From contig JJOH01000003.1 of assembly GCA_000696115.1 (NCBI GenBank), positions 310,001-374,000 of the forward strand: 64,000 nucleotides of DNA, given 5' to 3'. Below, one piece after another: positions 1 to 8,960 of the stretch. Position numbers and translations under genes: made by a program. Numbering within the stretch: position 1 is the first letter of the stretch; each line of letters starts with the position of its first letter. The stretch is from Streptomyces olindensis. Its GTDB lineage: Bacteria; Actinomycetota; Actinomycetes; Streptomycetales; Streptomycetaceae. The notes under the pieces are model-generated. The model saw nothing but the letters and a program-made list of their open reading frames with translations, did no database searches and was not told the origin of the DNA.

Positions 1-831
1 GCCGAGCAGCAGGCCGCGGCCGTTCGCCGTCGTGTCGCCGCGGAAGGCGACCGCGTTGGAGCCCATGCCGGGGTCGCCCCACAGCTCGTCCGCCGCCTTC
101 GCCACGGCCTTCGCGTCCGGCGTGCGCGCGGACCGGGCGGACGGGCCGGAAGGGGCGGACGCGGTGGCCGGGGCGGACGGGCCGTCGGAGGCCTCGGCCG
201 GTCCGGCCGGCGGCTGCGCGGCGGTGATCGTCTCGACGAAGCGCCCCTCACCGGAGATCGAGGCGATGGCGAGGCCGCGGGCCGCCACGTCGAGTTCGGT
301 GACCGGCCGGACCCAGGCGGCGCCCGCGCAGCCGGGATCCGTGATCTTCCGCTGCTTCAGCCAGGCGTTGTAACCGGCCGCCCAGCCGCGCATCATGTCC
401 CGGACCGCACGGCTCGGGCCCGCGGGAGCGGGTTCGGCGAGCAGCTTCTCCACCGTGCCGCTCCGGCGGACCCCGCGGAAGTACAGGTCGCTGGCGAGGT
501 TCGTGCGGGCCGCCGAGAGTTCGCCGCCGGCGGCCGCCTCGGCGCCGAAGTACCGGGACCGCTCGCCCCGCAGGGTCACGAACCCCTCGGCGAGCGTGCA
601 GACCTCGTCGGCGGCCTGCGCCCACCCCGTGCCGAAGCCCAGGTCGGCGTAGTCCCCGGCGAGGATGTGCGGGATGCCGTACTCGGTGTAGCGGATGACG
701 GCGGACAGGCCGTCGCCGGACGGGTGGTGCTCCTCCCGTCCCTGGCTGGGGGCGGCGGCCGCGGGTAACGCGGACGCGGCCGTGAACAGGGCCGTGGCCC
801 CGAGAACGAGTCGTCTCCAGCGGGTGCGCAT
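1..831 (-). CDS. Penicillin acylase family hydrolase, secreted (3' part outside window)
   Basis: Partial: 277 codons from the ATG at 831 to the window edge. The ATG follows a GGGAGG ribosome site and starts a signal peptide (MRTRWRR, then an Ala/Leu-rich core ending near AAAAPS, residue 28). The mature part opens with IRYTEYGIPHI and GTGWAQAADE, typical of the alpha chain of Ntn-hydrolase acylases (penicillin acylase, acyl-homoserine-lactone acylase). Near the edge is GMGSNAV; Ser258 would be the N-terminal nucleophile of the beta chain after autocleavage. The propeptide region around residues 195-240 is Ala/Ser/Pro-rich. Family members cleave acyl amides outside the cell. The substrate is unknown. 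Codon 22 is TTA (plus strand 766-768), so translation should depend on the bldA tRNA. Confidence 0.85.
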   Translation of the reverse strand, partial: MRTRWRRLVLGATALFTAASALPAAAAPSQGREEHHPSGDGLSAVIRYTEYGIPHILAGDYADLGFGTGWAQAADEVCTLAEGFVTLRGERSRYFGAEAAAGGELSAARTNLASDLYFRGVRRSGTVEKLLAEPAPAGPSRAVRDMMRGWAAGYNAWLKQRKITDPGCAGAAWVRPVTELDVAARGLAIASISGEGRFVETITAAQPPAGPAEASDGPSAPATASAPSGPSARSARTPDAKAVAKAADELWGDPGMGSNAVAFRGDTTANGRGLLLG

Positions 832-984
832 CGTGCCTCCCGGCCTCGTCGAGCAGAAGGGTGGCCGAGCGCGCGCATCGGTCACCCGGCTGTCAGTTCC
901 ATGACATGTGACGCGCGTGACAGGGGTGAGGTTGATCGCGGGGTGACTTGACCTGCCCCGGGCGTCCACCGAGGATCGACTCCC

Positions 985-2481
985 ATGACGACGCCCGGAC
1001 ACGGCAGCACGGTCGACGGAGTCCTGCGACGCAGCGCCCGGCGCACCCCGGCGCGCGTCGCGGTGGAGTACGGCGAACGCACCTGGACCTACGACGAACT
1101 CGACACCGCCGTCTCCCGCGCGGCCAGCGTCCTCCTCGCCCAGGGACTGGCCCCGGGCGACCGGGTCGGCGCCTACGGCCACAACTCCGACGCCTACCTC
1201 ATCGCCTTCCTGGCCTGCGCCCGGGCGGGCCTGGTCCACGTCCCGGTCAACCAGCACCTGACCGGCGACGACCTCGCCTACATCGTCGGCCAGTCGGGCA
1301 GCTCTTTGGTCCTCACCGACCCGGACCTCGCCTCCCGACTCCCCGGTGGCGTACGGACGTTGCCTTTGCGCGACGCCGACGACTCGCTGCTCGCGCGGCT
1401 GGCCGGGGCACCCGCCCACGACGGCCCCGAGCCGCGCGGCGAGGACCTGGTGCAGCTCCTGTACACCTCCGGGACGACCGCCCTGCCCAAGGGCGCGATG
1501 ATGACGCACCGGGCCCTGGTGCACGCGTACCTGAGCGCGATCACCGCCCTCGACCTCAGTGCGGGCGACCGCCCCGCGCACGCGCTGCCGCTGTACCACT
1601 CGGCGCAGATGCACGTCTTCCTGCTGCCCTGCCTCGCCGTCGGCGCGACGAACCTCATCCTCGACGCCCCCGACGGCGACCGGCTCTTCGACCTGATCGA
1701 GACGGGCCGAGTGGACAGCCTGTTCGCCCCGCCCACCGTCTGGATCGCGCTGTCGCACCGCCCCGACTTCGCGACCCGCGACCTGAGCGGCCTGCGCAAG
1801 GCCTACTACGGAGCGTCGATCATGCCGGTCCCCGTACTCGAACGGCTCAAGGAGCGCCTGCCGGACCTGGCCTTCTACAACTGCTTCGGCCAGAGCGAGA
1901 TCGGCCCCCTCGCCATGGTGCTCGCCCCCGACGAACACAAGGGCCGCATGGACTCCTGCGGCCGTCCCGTCCTGTTCGTCGACGCGCGCGTGGTCGACGA
2001 GAACGGCGACGACGTCCCCGACGGCACCCCCGGCGAGATCGTCTACCGCTCCCCGCAACTGTGCGAGGGCTACTGGGACAAGCCGGAGGAGACCGCCGAG
2101 GCCTTCCGCGACGGCTGGTTCCGCTCCGGCGACCTCGCCGTACGCGACGCGCACGGCTACTACACGATCGTCGACCGGGTGAAGGACGTCATCAACTCCG
2201 GTGGCGTCCTGGTCGCCTCACGCCAGGTCGAGGACGCCCTGTACACCCACCCCCGGGTCGCCGAGGCGGCGGTCGTGGGCCTGCCCGACGAACGCTGGAT
2301 CGAGGCGGTCACGGCCGTCGTCGTCCCCCAGGGAGAGGTCACCGAGGCGGAACTCGTCGACCACGTCCGCGAGAAGCTCACCCCCTTCAAGGCACCGAAG
2401 CGGGTGGTGTTCGTGGAGGAACTGCCGAGGAACGCCAGCGGGAAGATCCTGAAGCGGCAGCTGAGGAGCGACCTCGCCTGA
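985..2481 (+). CDS. Acyl-CoA ligase (AMP-binding, long-chain fatty acid type)
   Basis: 498 aa member of the ANL adenylate-forming superfamily, activating a carboxylic acid to the acyl-CoA via acyl-AMP. The ATP loop YTSGTTALPKG is at residues 160-170, a NCFGQSE A5-type motif lies near residue 300, the hinge DRVKDVINSGG near 400, and the C-terminal catalytic Lys is in PRNASGKILKR near 487. Full length for the family. ATG 985 is chosen because GAGGA lies about 9 nt upstream. It diverges from the secreted acylase gene and is followed in the same direction by an alpha/beta hydrolase 86 nt on. The acyl substrate cannot be told from sequence. Confidence 0.9.
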   Translation: MTTPGHGSTVDGVLRRSARRTPARVAVEYGERTWTYDELDTAVSRAASVLLAQGLAPGDRVGAYGHNSDAYLIAFLACARAGLVHVPVNQHLTGDDLAYIVGQSGSSLVLTDPDLASRLPGGVRTLPLRDADDSLLARLAGAPAHDGPEPRGEDLVQLLYTSGTTALPKGAMMTHRALVHAYLSAITALDLSAGDRPAHALPLYHSAQMHVFLLPCLAVGATNLILDAPDGDRLFDLIETGRVDSLFAPPTVWIALSHRPDFATRDLSGLRKAYYGASIMPVPVLERLKERLPDLAFYNCFGQSEIGPLAMVLAPDEHKGRMDSCGRPVLFVDARVVDENGDDVPDGTPGEIVYRSPQLCEGYWDKPEETAEAFRDGWFRSGDLAVRDAHGYYTIVDRVKDVINSGGVLVASRQVEDALYTHPRVAEAAVVGLPDERWIEAVTAVVVPQGEVTEAELVDHVREKLTPFKAPKRVVFVEELPRNASGKILKRQLRSDLA

Positions 2482-2567
2482 ACGGCACGTGCGCGGACGC
2501 GCGGCACCCGCCCGTCGCCCCGGAACCCCGTTGCGTCCGGCTGCCGCGGGACACGAAGATCTGCGGC

Positions 2568-3431
2568 ATGCCCGACTTCAGCGCCCCGGACGGAACCCGG
2601 CTCGCCCACCACCTGCGCGGTTCCGGCGAGCCGCTCGTCGTGCTCCCGGGCGGGCCCATGCGGGCCTCCGGCTACCTCGGGGACCTGGGTGGGCTCGACG
2701 CCCACCGGCAGTTGGTGCTCCTCGACCTGCGCGGCACCGGGCAGTCCGCGGTGCCGGCGGACCCGGCGACGTACCGCTGCGACCGTCTGGTGGACGACGT
2801 CGAGGCGCTGCGGCTCCACCTGGGCCTGGAGCGGATGGACCTGCTGGCGCACTCGGCGGGCGGCAGTCTCGCCATGCTGTACGCGGCCCGGTACCCGGAG
2901 CGGCTGTCGCGGCTGGCACTCATCACGGCCACCCCGTGGGCACTGGGCCTGCCGGCGACGGCGGAGCAGCGACGCGCGGCGGCACGGCTACGGGCGTCGG
3001 AGCCCTGGTTCCCCCAGGCGTTCCCGGCGTTCGAGGCCTGGCTGTCCGGCAGCGGTGACTTCGATCCCGTGTTCCTCCCGTTCTTCTACGGCCGTTGGGA
3101 CGACACCGCGCGGGCCCACGCCGATCGGGAGGAGGACGAGACGAACGACGACGCGGCGGACGTCTACGGCGCGGACGGCGCCTACGACCCGGCCGCGACG
3201 CGGGCCGCGCTCGCTCGTGTCGCGGCCCCGGTGCTCGTCCTGGCCGGGGAAGCCGACGGCGGCCCCAGCCCGGCTCTCGCCCGCCGGACCGCCGAAGCCT
3301 TCCCGAAGGCCGAACTCGCGGTGCAGCCGGGCGCGGGGCACTATCCGTGGCTGGACGACGCCGAGTGGTTCACACGGCGCGTGACCGCCTTCTTCTCCGG
3401 ACAGGGCCAGGGCCAGGGCTCGGACGACTGA
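2568..3431 (+). CDS. Alpha/beta hydrolase, proline iminopeptidase-like
   Basis: 287 aa cytoplasmic alpha/beta hydrolase. The oxyanion region VVLPGGPM, the LDLRGTGQS strand and turn typical of prolyl aminopeptidase-type hydrolases (residues 53-60), nucleophile Ser96 in AHSAGG, an acid in LAGEADGG and His in GAGHYPW are all visible. I placed the start at ATG 2568 because the fold begins there; the open frame continues upstream but antisense to nothing recognisable. No Shine-Dalgarno is evident. The hexamer GAAGAT 7 nt before the ATG could be a weak -10 of a leaderless message. The C-terminus ends in a short Gly-Gln repeat (GQGQGQG). Peptide or ester substrate unknown. Confidence 0.85.
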   Translation: MPDFSAPDGTRLAHHLRGSGEPLVVLPGGPMRASGYLGDLGGLDAHRQLVLLDLRGTGQSAVPADPATYRCDRLVDDVEALRLHLGLERMDLLAHSAGGSLAMLYAARYPERLSRLALITATPWALGLPATAEQRRAAARLRASEPWFPQAFPAFEAWLSGSGDFDPVFLPFFYGRWDDTARAHADREEDETNDDAADVYGADGAYDPAATRAALARVAAPVLVLAGEADGGPSPALARRTAEAFPKAELAVQPGAGHYPWLDDAEWFTRRVTAFFSGQGQGQGSDD

Positions 3432-3436
3432 CGGCC

Positions 3437-3451
3437 TCTGCCGTCGGCAGA
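3437..3451. promoter_or_regulatory. PopR-like palindrome TCTGCC-GTC-GGCAGA
   Basis: Perfect 6-3-6 inverted repeat just after the stop of the preceding hydrolase and 30 nt before the -10 hexamer of the next one. The half-sites equal those in front of clpP3 in this window (60285-60299). It could be a PopR operator for the gene at 3494 or simply a short stem after the upstream gene. Confidence 0.45.
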
Positions 3452-3480
3452 GCGAGCGGCGCCCGCGACGGTCGCCTCAC

Positions 3481-3486
3481 TACCGT
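3481..3486 (+). promoter_or_regulatory. Predicted -10 (TACCGT) of a leaderless promoter
   Basis: TACCGT lies exactly 7 nt before ATG 3494, so transcription would start at or next to the start codon. No Shine-Dalgarno is present upstream of this ATG. Confidence 0.45.
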
Positions 3487-3493
3487 TCCCCGC

Positions 3494-4195
3494 ATGGACA
3501 CCCCACCGCGAACGATACGGGCGAACGGCATCGGTCTGGCCTACCGGGTCTGGGGACCGCGGGAGGCACCGCCCGTCCTGCTCCTCCACGCCCGCGGCGC
3601 CGACGGTGCCGACTGGGCGGAGACCGCCCCGGCACTGGCCGCCGGGCCACGCCGGGTGTACGCCGTCGACCTGCGCGGGCACGGCCGCAGCGACTGGCCC
3701 GGCGACTACGCCTACGAGACCATGCGCGACGACGTCCACGCCTTCCTCGGCGCGCTCGGCATCCGCAGCGCCGACGTCGTGGGCCACTCGCTCGGCGGCG
3801 CCGTCGCCTACCTGCTGGCCCAGCACCATCCGCGTCTGGTACGGAGGCTCGTCCTGGAGGACGTGCCCGCGCCCGTCCCGCTCGATCCGCCGCGGCCGCC
3901 GGCCCGACGTCCCGACGGGGACCTGCCGTACGACTGGGCGATGATCCTCGCCACCGACGAACAGCGCAACACCCCAAACCCTGTGTGGTGGGACCACATG
4001 GGTCGGATCACCATGCCCACGCTGCTGATCGGCGGTGGCCCGACCAGCCTGATCCCGCAGGACCAGATCGCCGCCCTCGCCGGACTGCTGCCCGACGCCC
4101 GGCACGTCACCATCGACGCGGGGCACCTCGTCCACGAGACCCGGCCGAAGGAGTTCCTGGCGGCCGTGGAGGACTTCCTCGGTGCCGGTTCCTGA
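3494..4195 (+). CDS. Alpha/beta fold hydrolase
   Basis: 233 aa, somewhat short for the family because the cap region is reduced. Visible are VLLLHARGADG (HG-type oxyanion strand), VDLRGHGRSDW, nucleophile Ser99 in GHSLGG, and His in DAGHLVHETRP; the acid is probably in the IGGGPTSL loop, which lacks an obvious Asp. Soluble, no signal peptide. The start at ATG 3494 is supported by TACCGT 7 nt upstream, a leaderless arrangement. It converges with the sulfatase gene. A palindrome resembling the PopR box precedes it. Substrate unknown. Confidence 0.85.
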   Translation: MDTPPRTIRANGIGLAYRVWGPREAPPVLLLHARGADGADWAETAPALAAGPRRVYAVDLRGHGRSDWPGDYAYETMRDDVHAFLGALGIRSADVVGHSLGGAVAYLLAQHHPRLVRRLVLEDVPAPVPLDPPRPPARRPDGDLPYDWAMILATDEQRNTPNPVWWDHMGRITMPTLLIGGGPTSLIPQDQIAALAGLLPDARHVTIDAGHLVHETRPKEFLAAVEDFLGAGS

Positions 4196-4216
4196 GCCGG
4201 CCGGACCGACGGCGAC

Positions 4217-6229
4217 TCAGCCCTGTGGACCGTACGCCGTCATGAACCGGTCGCGGAACTCGTCCATGCCCCAACGGGGCGCGTCCGGCGCGGGCTTGAG
4301 GCCGTCGGTCCAGTTCCAGTCGGCGACCCGGTCCAGGACCTTCTTGTCCCGGGCGACGATCGTGACCGGCACGTCCTTGCCGGTGTCGCCGGCGGTGACC
4401 GTCGGCACCGGCTGGTGGTCGCCGAGGAAGACGAGCACCGTGTCCTCGTCGCCGTAGCGCTCGACCCACTCGGTGAGGCTGCGGATCGAGTACTCGACGG
4501 CCTTCCGGTACTCGGTGCGGACCTTCTCCGGGTCCTTCCACACCTCCGTGGGGTTGGTGCCCTCCTTCTTGATCCGGTGGAACACCGAGCCGTCGCCGAG
4601 GTCCTCCCAGTCGATCATCCGCGCGATGGGGGACCAGGGGTTGTGACTGGAGGCCAGGATGATCTCCGCCATGATCGGCTCACGGTCCTTCTTACCGTGC
4701 TCCAGGCGCTGGAACGCCTCCATGCTGAACTGGTCGGGCACCGGCGTCCAGCTGAAGTACGGGCCGTGGTAGCCGAGGTGCTCGGAGTCGTAGATGTGGT
4801 CCAGGCCGAAGAACTTCCCCTCCGGCCAGGCCCGGCGCACACCGGGCACGATGCCGACGGTCCGCCAGGCGCCGGTCTTGCGGAAGTAGTTGGTCAGCGT
4901 CATGCGGTCGCTGGTGGTCAGGCTGCGGTACCGCTGCTGGTTCTTGATCCACAGACCGGACAGGAAGGTCGAGTGGGCGAGCCAGCTGCCCGCGCCGGTC
5001 ACCGGCGACTGCAGCCAGCCGCTGCGCGACTCGAACCCGGCGGCCTTCAGCGAGTTCGTTCCCTCCTTCAGCACCGTGTCCATCCGGGGCGCCATCGCCG
5101 GGTCGTCGATCGCGACCCGGCCGTAGCTCTCGATGAAGGTGAACAGGACGTCCTTGCCGCGCAGACCCGTCAGCAACTGGTCCGGAGGCGTCTTCGCGAA
5201 GGCGTCCATGGCGGCCTGCTTCTCGAAGACCCGTGCGTCCCGCAGCCCCGCGCGCACCTGTTCCACCCGGTTTCCGAGGAACTCGGCGTTGCCCTTCGTG
5301 GCGACCGGCACGCCGCCGATCTGCACGCCCAGCGTCATGCAGGTGATCCACGCCGTACCGAGGATCAGCGTCGTACGGGACGCGACGGGACGGTGACCGA
5401 CCATCAGGTTCGTCAGCCGCACCACCGCGAGCGTCGTGAGCACGAGCACCGCGACGAACAGCACGATCACCCCGATCACGGCCAGCACCTGGCCGGTACG
5501 GCCGAACGTCTCCCTCAGGAAGTCCGTGGCGTTCTCGATGAGAATCCAGTCGAGGACCAGGTCGAAGGGCCGGGCCAGGATCTGGTAGAAGCCCATGTCG
5601 ACGAATTTCAGGACGGTGGTCAGCCCGAGGAACACGCCCGTGACGACCGCCATGATCCGCCGGGGCCTCGGCGGCAGCGCGAGCAGCAGGCCCGCGAGGA
5701 GCACGCCCTCGGCCGGGATGCGGACGAACGAGGCGAACTCCACCCGTTCGACGCGGTTCGGTACGAGCAGCGCGAACAGCACGAGCAGACCCGCCAGCAC
5801 GGTCGTCCCGATCGAGACGCCGCGTGCGGTGCGGGGGTGGCGCCGCCGCCAGCCGAACCAGCCGGGCCTCGACGCGCCCGATGCGGCGTCCGGTGTGTGG
5901 TCCTGGTCCGCGGCTGCTTCGCGCGCGGCCCCGGCGTCGTCGCCTTCTCGACGTGCGGTGGTGTCGCCGTCCGGGCTGGGTGCGGTGGTGTCGCCGTCCG
6001 GGGTGGGCATGCCGGTGTCGCCGTCCGGGCCGGGTGCGGTGGTGTCGCCGTTGCCGTCGCCCTCGGTGTCCGCGCCGGCGTCATCGCCCGACGCTGCCGC
6101 TTCCTTCCCGCCGTCCGGATCCTCCGTACCGGATCCCCCGCCCGGTGCCACCGCCCCCGCGTCGTCAGCCGGTTCCGCCCCGCCCTCGGTCGTGTCCGAC
6201 TGCTGGTGGGAGCGAGTGAAGAGCGACAC
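4217..6229 (-). CDS. Membrane sulfatase-like hydrolase/transferase (LtaS-type fold)
   Basis: 670 aa. The N-terminal 110 residues are acidic and low-complexity (a 9-residue DGDTTAPxP repeat), then about five membrane helices, then an extracytoplasmic sulfatase/alkaline-phosphatase-like domain. Metal-site signatures are FIESYGR at the domain start and FLGDHQP near the C-terminus; SSHNPWSP and a GAGSWLAHST segment lie between. The layout recalls lipoteichoic acid synthase and phosphoglycerol transferases, so transfer or hydrolysis of a phosphate or sulfate head group at the cell surface is inferred, not shown. GTG 6229 is chosen over an upstream ATG (6313) because GGAAGGA sits 8 nt before it and the extra 28 residues are unlike the family. 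Confidence 0.8.
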   Translation of the reverse strand: MSLFTRSHQQSDTTEGGAEPADDAGAVAPGGGSGTEDPDGGKEAAASGDDAGADTEGDGNGDTTAPGPDGDTGMPTPDGDTTAPSPDGDTTARREGDDAGAAREAAADQDHTPDAASGASRPGWFGWRRRHPRTARGVSIGTTVLAGLLVLFALLVPNRVERVEFASFVRIPAEGVLLAGLLLALPPRPRRIMAVVTGVFLGLTTVLKFVDMGFYQILARPFDLVLDWILIENATDFLRETFGRTGQVLAVIGVIVLFVAVLVLTTLAVVRLTNLMVGHRPVASRTTLILGTAWITCMTLGVQIGGVPVATKGNAEFLGNRVEQVRAGLRDARVFEKQAAMDAFAKTPPDQLLTGLRGKDVLFTFIESYGRVAIDDPAMAPRMDTVLKEGTNSLKAAGFESRSGWLQSPVTGAGSWLAHSTFLSGLWIKNQQRYRSLTTSDRMTLTNYFRKTGAWRTVGIVPGVRRAWPEGKFFGLDHIYDSEHLGYHGPYFSWTPVPDQFSMEAFQRLEHGKKDREPIMAEIILASSHNPWSPIARMIDWEDLGDGSVFHRIKKEGTNPTEVWKDPEKVRTEYRKAVEYSIRSLTEWVERYGDEDTVLVFLGDHQPVPTVTAGDTGKDVPVTIVARDKKVLDRVADWNWTDGLKPAPDAPRWGMDEFRDRFMTAYGPQG
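5953..6060 (-). repeat. 27-bp in-frame tandem repeat in the sulfatase N-terminus
   Basis: About four imperfect 27-bp copies encode DGDTTAPxP units (for example DGDTTAPGP, DGDTGMPTP, DGDTTAPSP). The repeat keeps frame and forms the acidic cytoplasmic tail of the sulfatase-like protein. Copy number could vary between strains. Confidence 0.7.
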
Positions 6230-6345
6230 CCGGGGGGTCCTTCCGTGCGGTCTTGCGATGGCATGGCAAACACAGCCCAGTGACCGAGCCTGCCACCACC
6301 AGTACGTCCGCACGTCACCTCGGGTTCAATCGGCGGGCCGGAGAT

Positions 6346-7965
6346 TCACCCGTCCGCCGCCACCGCCACCTCGCGCGCCCAGCGGTAGTCCGCCTTGCCG
6401 CTCGGCGACCGCTGGACGGCCTCCGTGATCACCAGCTGCCGCGGGAGCTTGTAGCCGGCCAGCCGGTCACGGCAGTGCGCCCGGATGTCCTCCAGCGACA
6501 GGCGCGCGGCGCCCTCCCGCAGCTGCACCACGGCCGCCACATGGTGTCCCCACCGGGGATCCGGCACCCCGGCCACCAGCGCGTCGTAGACGTCCGGGTG
6601 GGACTTGAGCGCCTGCTCGACCTCCTCGGGGTACACCTTCTCGCCGCCGGTGTTGATGCACTGCGAGCCACGGCCCAGGACGGTCACCACACCCTCCGCG
6701 TCGACGGTGGCCATGTCGCCGAGCAGCACCCACCGCTCGCCGTCCTTCTCGAAGAAGGTCGCGGCGGTCTTGGCCGGGTCGTTGTAGTAGCCGAGCGGCA
6801 CATGTCCGCACTGGGCGACCCGCCCCACCTCGCCGACGGCGACCGGCTCGTGCGTGACGGGATCCACCACCTGTGTGCGGGCGTTGACGCGGACCCGGAA
6901 GCCGCGCTCCGGGCCCGAGTCCTCGGTCGCCGTCCCGTTGAACCCGGACTCCGAGGAGCCGAAGTTGTTCAGCACCATGGCGTTCGGCACCAGCTCCTGG
7001 AACTGCCGGCGGACCGTGTCCGACATGATCGCGCCGGACGACGACACGCTGAACAGCGAGGAACGGTCGATGTGCCGCAGCGGGCCGCGCAAGGCGTCGA
7101 CCAGCGGCCGCAGCATCGCGTCGCCCACCAGCGAGATGCTGCTGACCTTCTCCTTCTCCACGGTCCGCAGCACCTCCTCGGGCACGAACTTGCGGTGGAT
7201 CACCACCCGCTGCCCGAAGTTGAAGCCGATGAACGCCGTGAGCGTGGAGGTGCCGTGCATCAGCGGTGCCGTGGGGAAGAAGGTGATGCCCTCGCCGCCC
7301 GCCGCGACCCGCTCGGCCAGCTCCTCCGGTTTCTTCACCGGCTCACCGGTCGGCGCGCCCCCGCCGAGACCGGCGAAGAACAGGTCCTCCTGCCGCCACA
7401 TCACACCCTTGGGCATCCCGGTCGTACCGCCGGTGTAGATGATGAACTGGTCATCGCCGGACCGCGCCGGGAAGCCCCGCTCGGGGGACCCGGTGGCCTC
7501 CACATGGGCGAACTCCACACAGGGCAGCGCAGCGGCTCCCGGCGCCGGCGCCCCGACCCGGATCAGATGCCGCAGCTTCTCCGTGCGTGGCCGTGCCGCC
7601 GTCACCCGGTCCGTGAACTCCGCGTCGAAGACCAGCGCCGCCAGATCCGCGTCCCGGTAGAGGTACACCAACTCCTCCTCCACATAGCGGTAGTTGACGT
7701 TGACCGGGACGATCCGCGCCTTCAGGCAGCCCAGCACCGTCTGGAGGTACTCCACGCCGTTGTAGAGGTGGAGCCCGAGGTGCTCCCCGGGCCGTATCCC
7801 GCTGTCGAGCAGATGGTGGCCGACGCGGTTGGCCGCCGCGTCCAGCTCCGCGTACGTCAGCCGGCGCTCCGCGCCCGTACCGGGATGGTCGACGTGGACG
7901 AGCGCCTCACGGCCGGGAACGACGTCGACGACCGACTCGAACAGGTCGGCAAGGTTGTACTCCAC
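6346..7965 (-). CDS. Acyl-CoA synthetase (FadD-type)
   Basis: 539 aa ANL-family ligase. ATP loop YTGGTTGMPKGVMW, central NNFGSSESG, hinge GRGSQCINTGGEKVYPEEVE, and catalytic Lys in QRSPSGKADYRW at the end. GTG 7965 has AGGAGGAG immediately upstream; an ATG at 8097 would add 44 residues lacking family similarity. Divergent from the crotonase/DUF35/thiolase operon, with a palindrome between them, so it probably supplies the acyl-CoA that this operon degrades. Related actinobacterial ligases act on medium or long-chain and steroid side-chain acids; which applies here is not clear. Confidence 0.88.
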   Translation of the reverse strand: MEYNLADLFESVVDVVPGREALVHVDHPGTGAERRLTYAELDAAANRVGHHLLDSGIRPGEHLGLHLYNGVEYLQTVLGCLKARIVPVNVNYRYVEEELVYLYRDADLAALVFDAEFTDRVTAARPRTEKLRHLIRVGAPAPGAAALPCVEFAHVEATGSPERGFPARSGDDQFIIYTGGTTGMPKGVMWRQEDLFFAGLGGGAPTGEPVKKPEELAERVAAGGEGITFFPTAPLMHGTSTLTAFIGFNFGQRVVIHRKFVPEEVLRTVEKEKVSSISLVGDAMLRPLVDALRGPLRHIDRSSLFSVSSSGAIMSDTVRRQFQELVPNAMVLNNFGSSESGFNGTATEDSGPERGFRVRVNARTQVVDPVTHEPVAVGEVGRVAQCGHVPLGYYNDPAKTAATFFEKDGERWVLLGDMATVDAEGVVTVLGRGSQCINTGGEKVYPEEVEQALKSHPDVYDALVAGVPDPRWGHHVAAVVQLREGAARLSLEDIRAHCRDRLAGYKLPRQLVITEAVQRSPSGKADYRWAREVAVAADG

Positions 7966-8060
7966 CGCTCCTCCTGACCCCGGGACGTGCCTGGCATCGG
8001 ACGGTTCGCCGGTCATCAGAGCAAAGGGCGCTCCAACTGTGAAGGGTCCGCGCGAGAAAA

Positions 8061-8077
8061 TCTGACTGTCTGTCAGA
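8061..8077. promoter_or_regulatory. Inverted repeat TCTGAC-N5-GTCAGA, candidate operator
   Basis: Perfect 6-5-6 palindrome in an AT-rich patch between the divergent acyl-CoA synthetase and crotonase genes, 65 nt before the crotonase start. Size and location fit a TetR/FadR-type regulator sensing acyl-CoA. No regulator gene lies beside it. Confidence 0.5.
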
Positions 8078-8141
8078 AAACCCTTGAAGTGCCTCACCGC
8101 CTACTGCAACCTGTTCTCGTTCCAGGAGAGGGGAGTTCGCC

Positions 8142-8942
8142 ATGGGCGGGACGGAACACCTCACCGTGCAGCGCGAAGGCGCCACACTGGTGCTCACGCT
8201 CAACAGGCCGCAGGCCAGGAACGCGCTCTCGCTGCCGATGCTCGTCGGCCTGTACGACGGCTGGCTGGAAGCCGACGCGGACGACTCCGTCCGCTCGATC
8301 GTCCTCACGGGCGCGGGCGGTTCGTTCTGCTCCGGCATGGACCTCAAGGCCCTCGCCGGGAACGGCATGGCGGGGGAGGAGTACCGGGACCGGCTCAAGG
8401 CCGACCCGGACCTGCACTGGAAGGCGATGCTGCGCCACCACCGCCCGCGCAAGCCGGTGATCGCCGCCGTCGAGGGGTACTGCGTCGCGGGCGGGACGGA
8501 GATGCTCCAGGGCACCGACATCCGCGTCGCCGGCGAGTCCGCCACCTTCGGCCTGTTCGAGGTGCGGCGCGGGCTGTTCCCCATCGGCGGCTCCACGGTC
8601 CGCCTGCCCCGCCAGATCCCGCGCACCCACGCCCTGGAGATGCTGCTCACCGGCCGCCCCTACAGCGCCCGGGAGGCCGCCGCCATCGGCCTGATCGGCC
8701 ACGTCGTCCCCGACGGCACCGCGCTCGACCGGGCCCTGGAGATCGCCGAACGGATCAACGCCTGCGGTCCGCTGGCCGTCGAGGCCGTCAAGGCCTCCGT
8801 CTACGAGACCGCCGAGATGACCGAGTCCGACGGCCTCGCGGCCGAACTGACGCGTGGCTGGCCCGTCTTCGACACCGCCGACGCCAAGGAGGGCGCCCGC
8901 GCCTTCGCGGAGAAACGACCGCCCGTCTACAAGCGCGCCTGA
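8142..8942 (+). CDS. Crotonase / enoyl-CoA hydratase family protein
   Basis: 266 aa crotonase. Oxyanion-hole segments SFCSGMDLKAL (61-71) and EGYCVAGGTEML (111-122) are present, and both catalytic glutamates of classical hydratases can be placed at Glu120 and Glu140 (in FGLFEVRRGL). It should hydrate trans-2-enoyl-CoA in a beta-oxidation-like pathway. ATG 8142 follows GGAGAGGGGAG. First gene of a four-gene set read in the same direction, with an 18-nt gap to the next. Confidence 0.9.
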   Translation: MGGTEHLTVQREGATLVLTLNRPQARNALSLPMLVGLYDGWLEADADDSVRSIVLTGAGGSFCSGMDLKALAGNGMAGEEYRDRLKADPDLHWKAMLRHHRPRKPVIAAVEGYCVAGGTEMLQGTDIRVAGESATFGLFEVRRGLFPIGGSTVRLPRQIPRTHALEMLLTGRPYSAREAAAIGLIGHVVPDGTALDRALEIAERINACGPLAVEAVKASVYETAEMTESDGLAAELTRGWPVFDTADAKEGARAFAEKRPPVYKRA

Positions 8943-8960
8943 CCGAAGGAGCCCCGCTCC

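Noticed and set aside
4415..6283. 622-codon frame antisense to the sulfatase-like gene
   Set aside because: No recognisable domain, and the opposite strand has clear sulfatase motifs and membrane helices.
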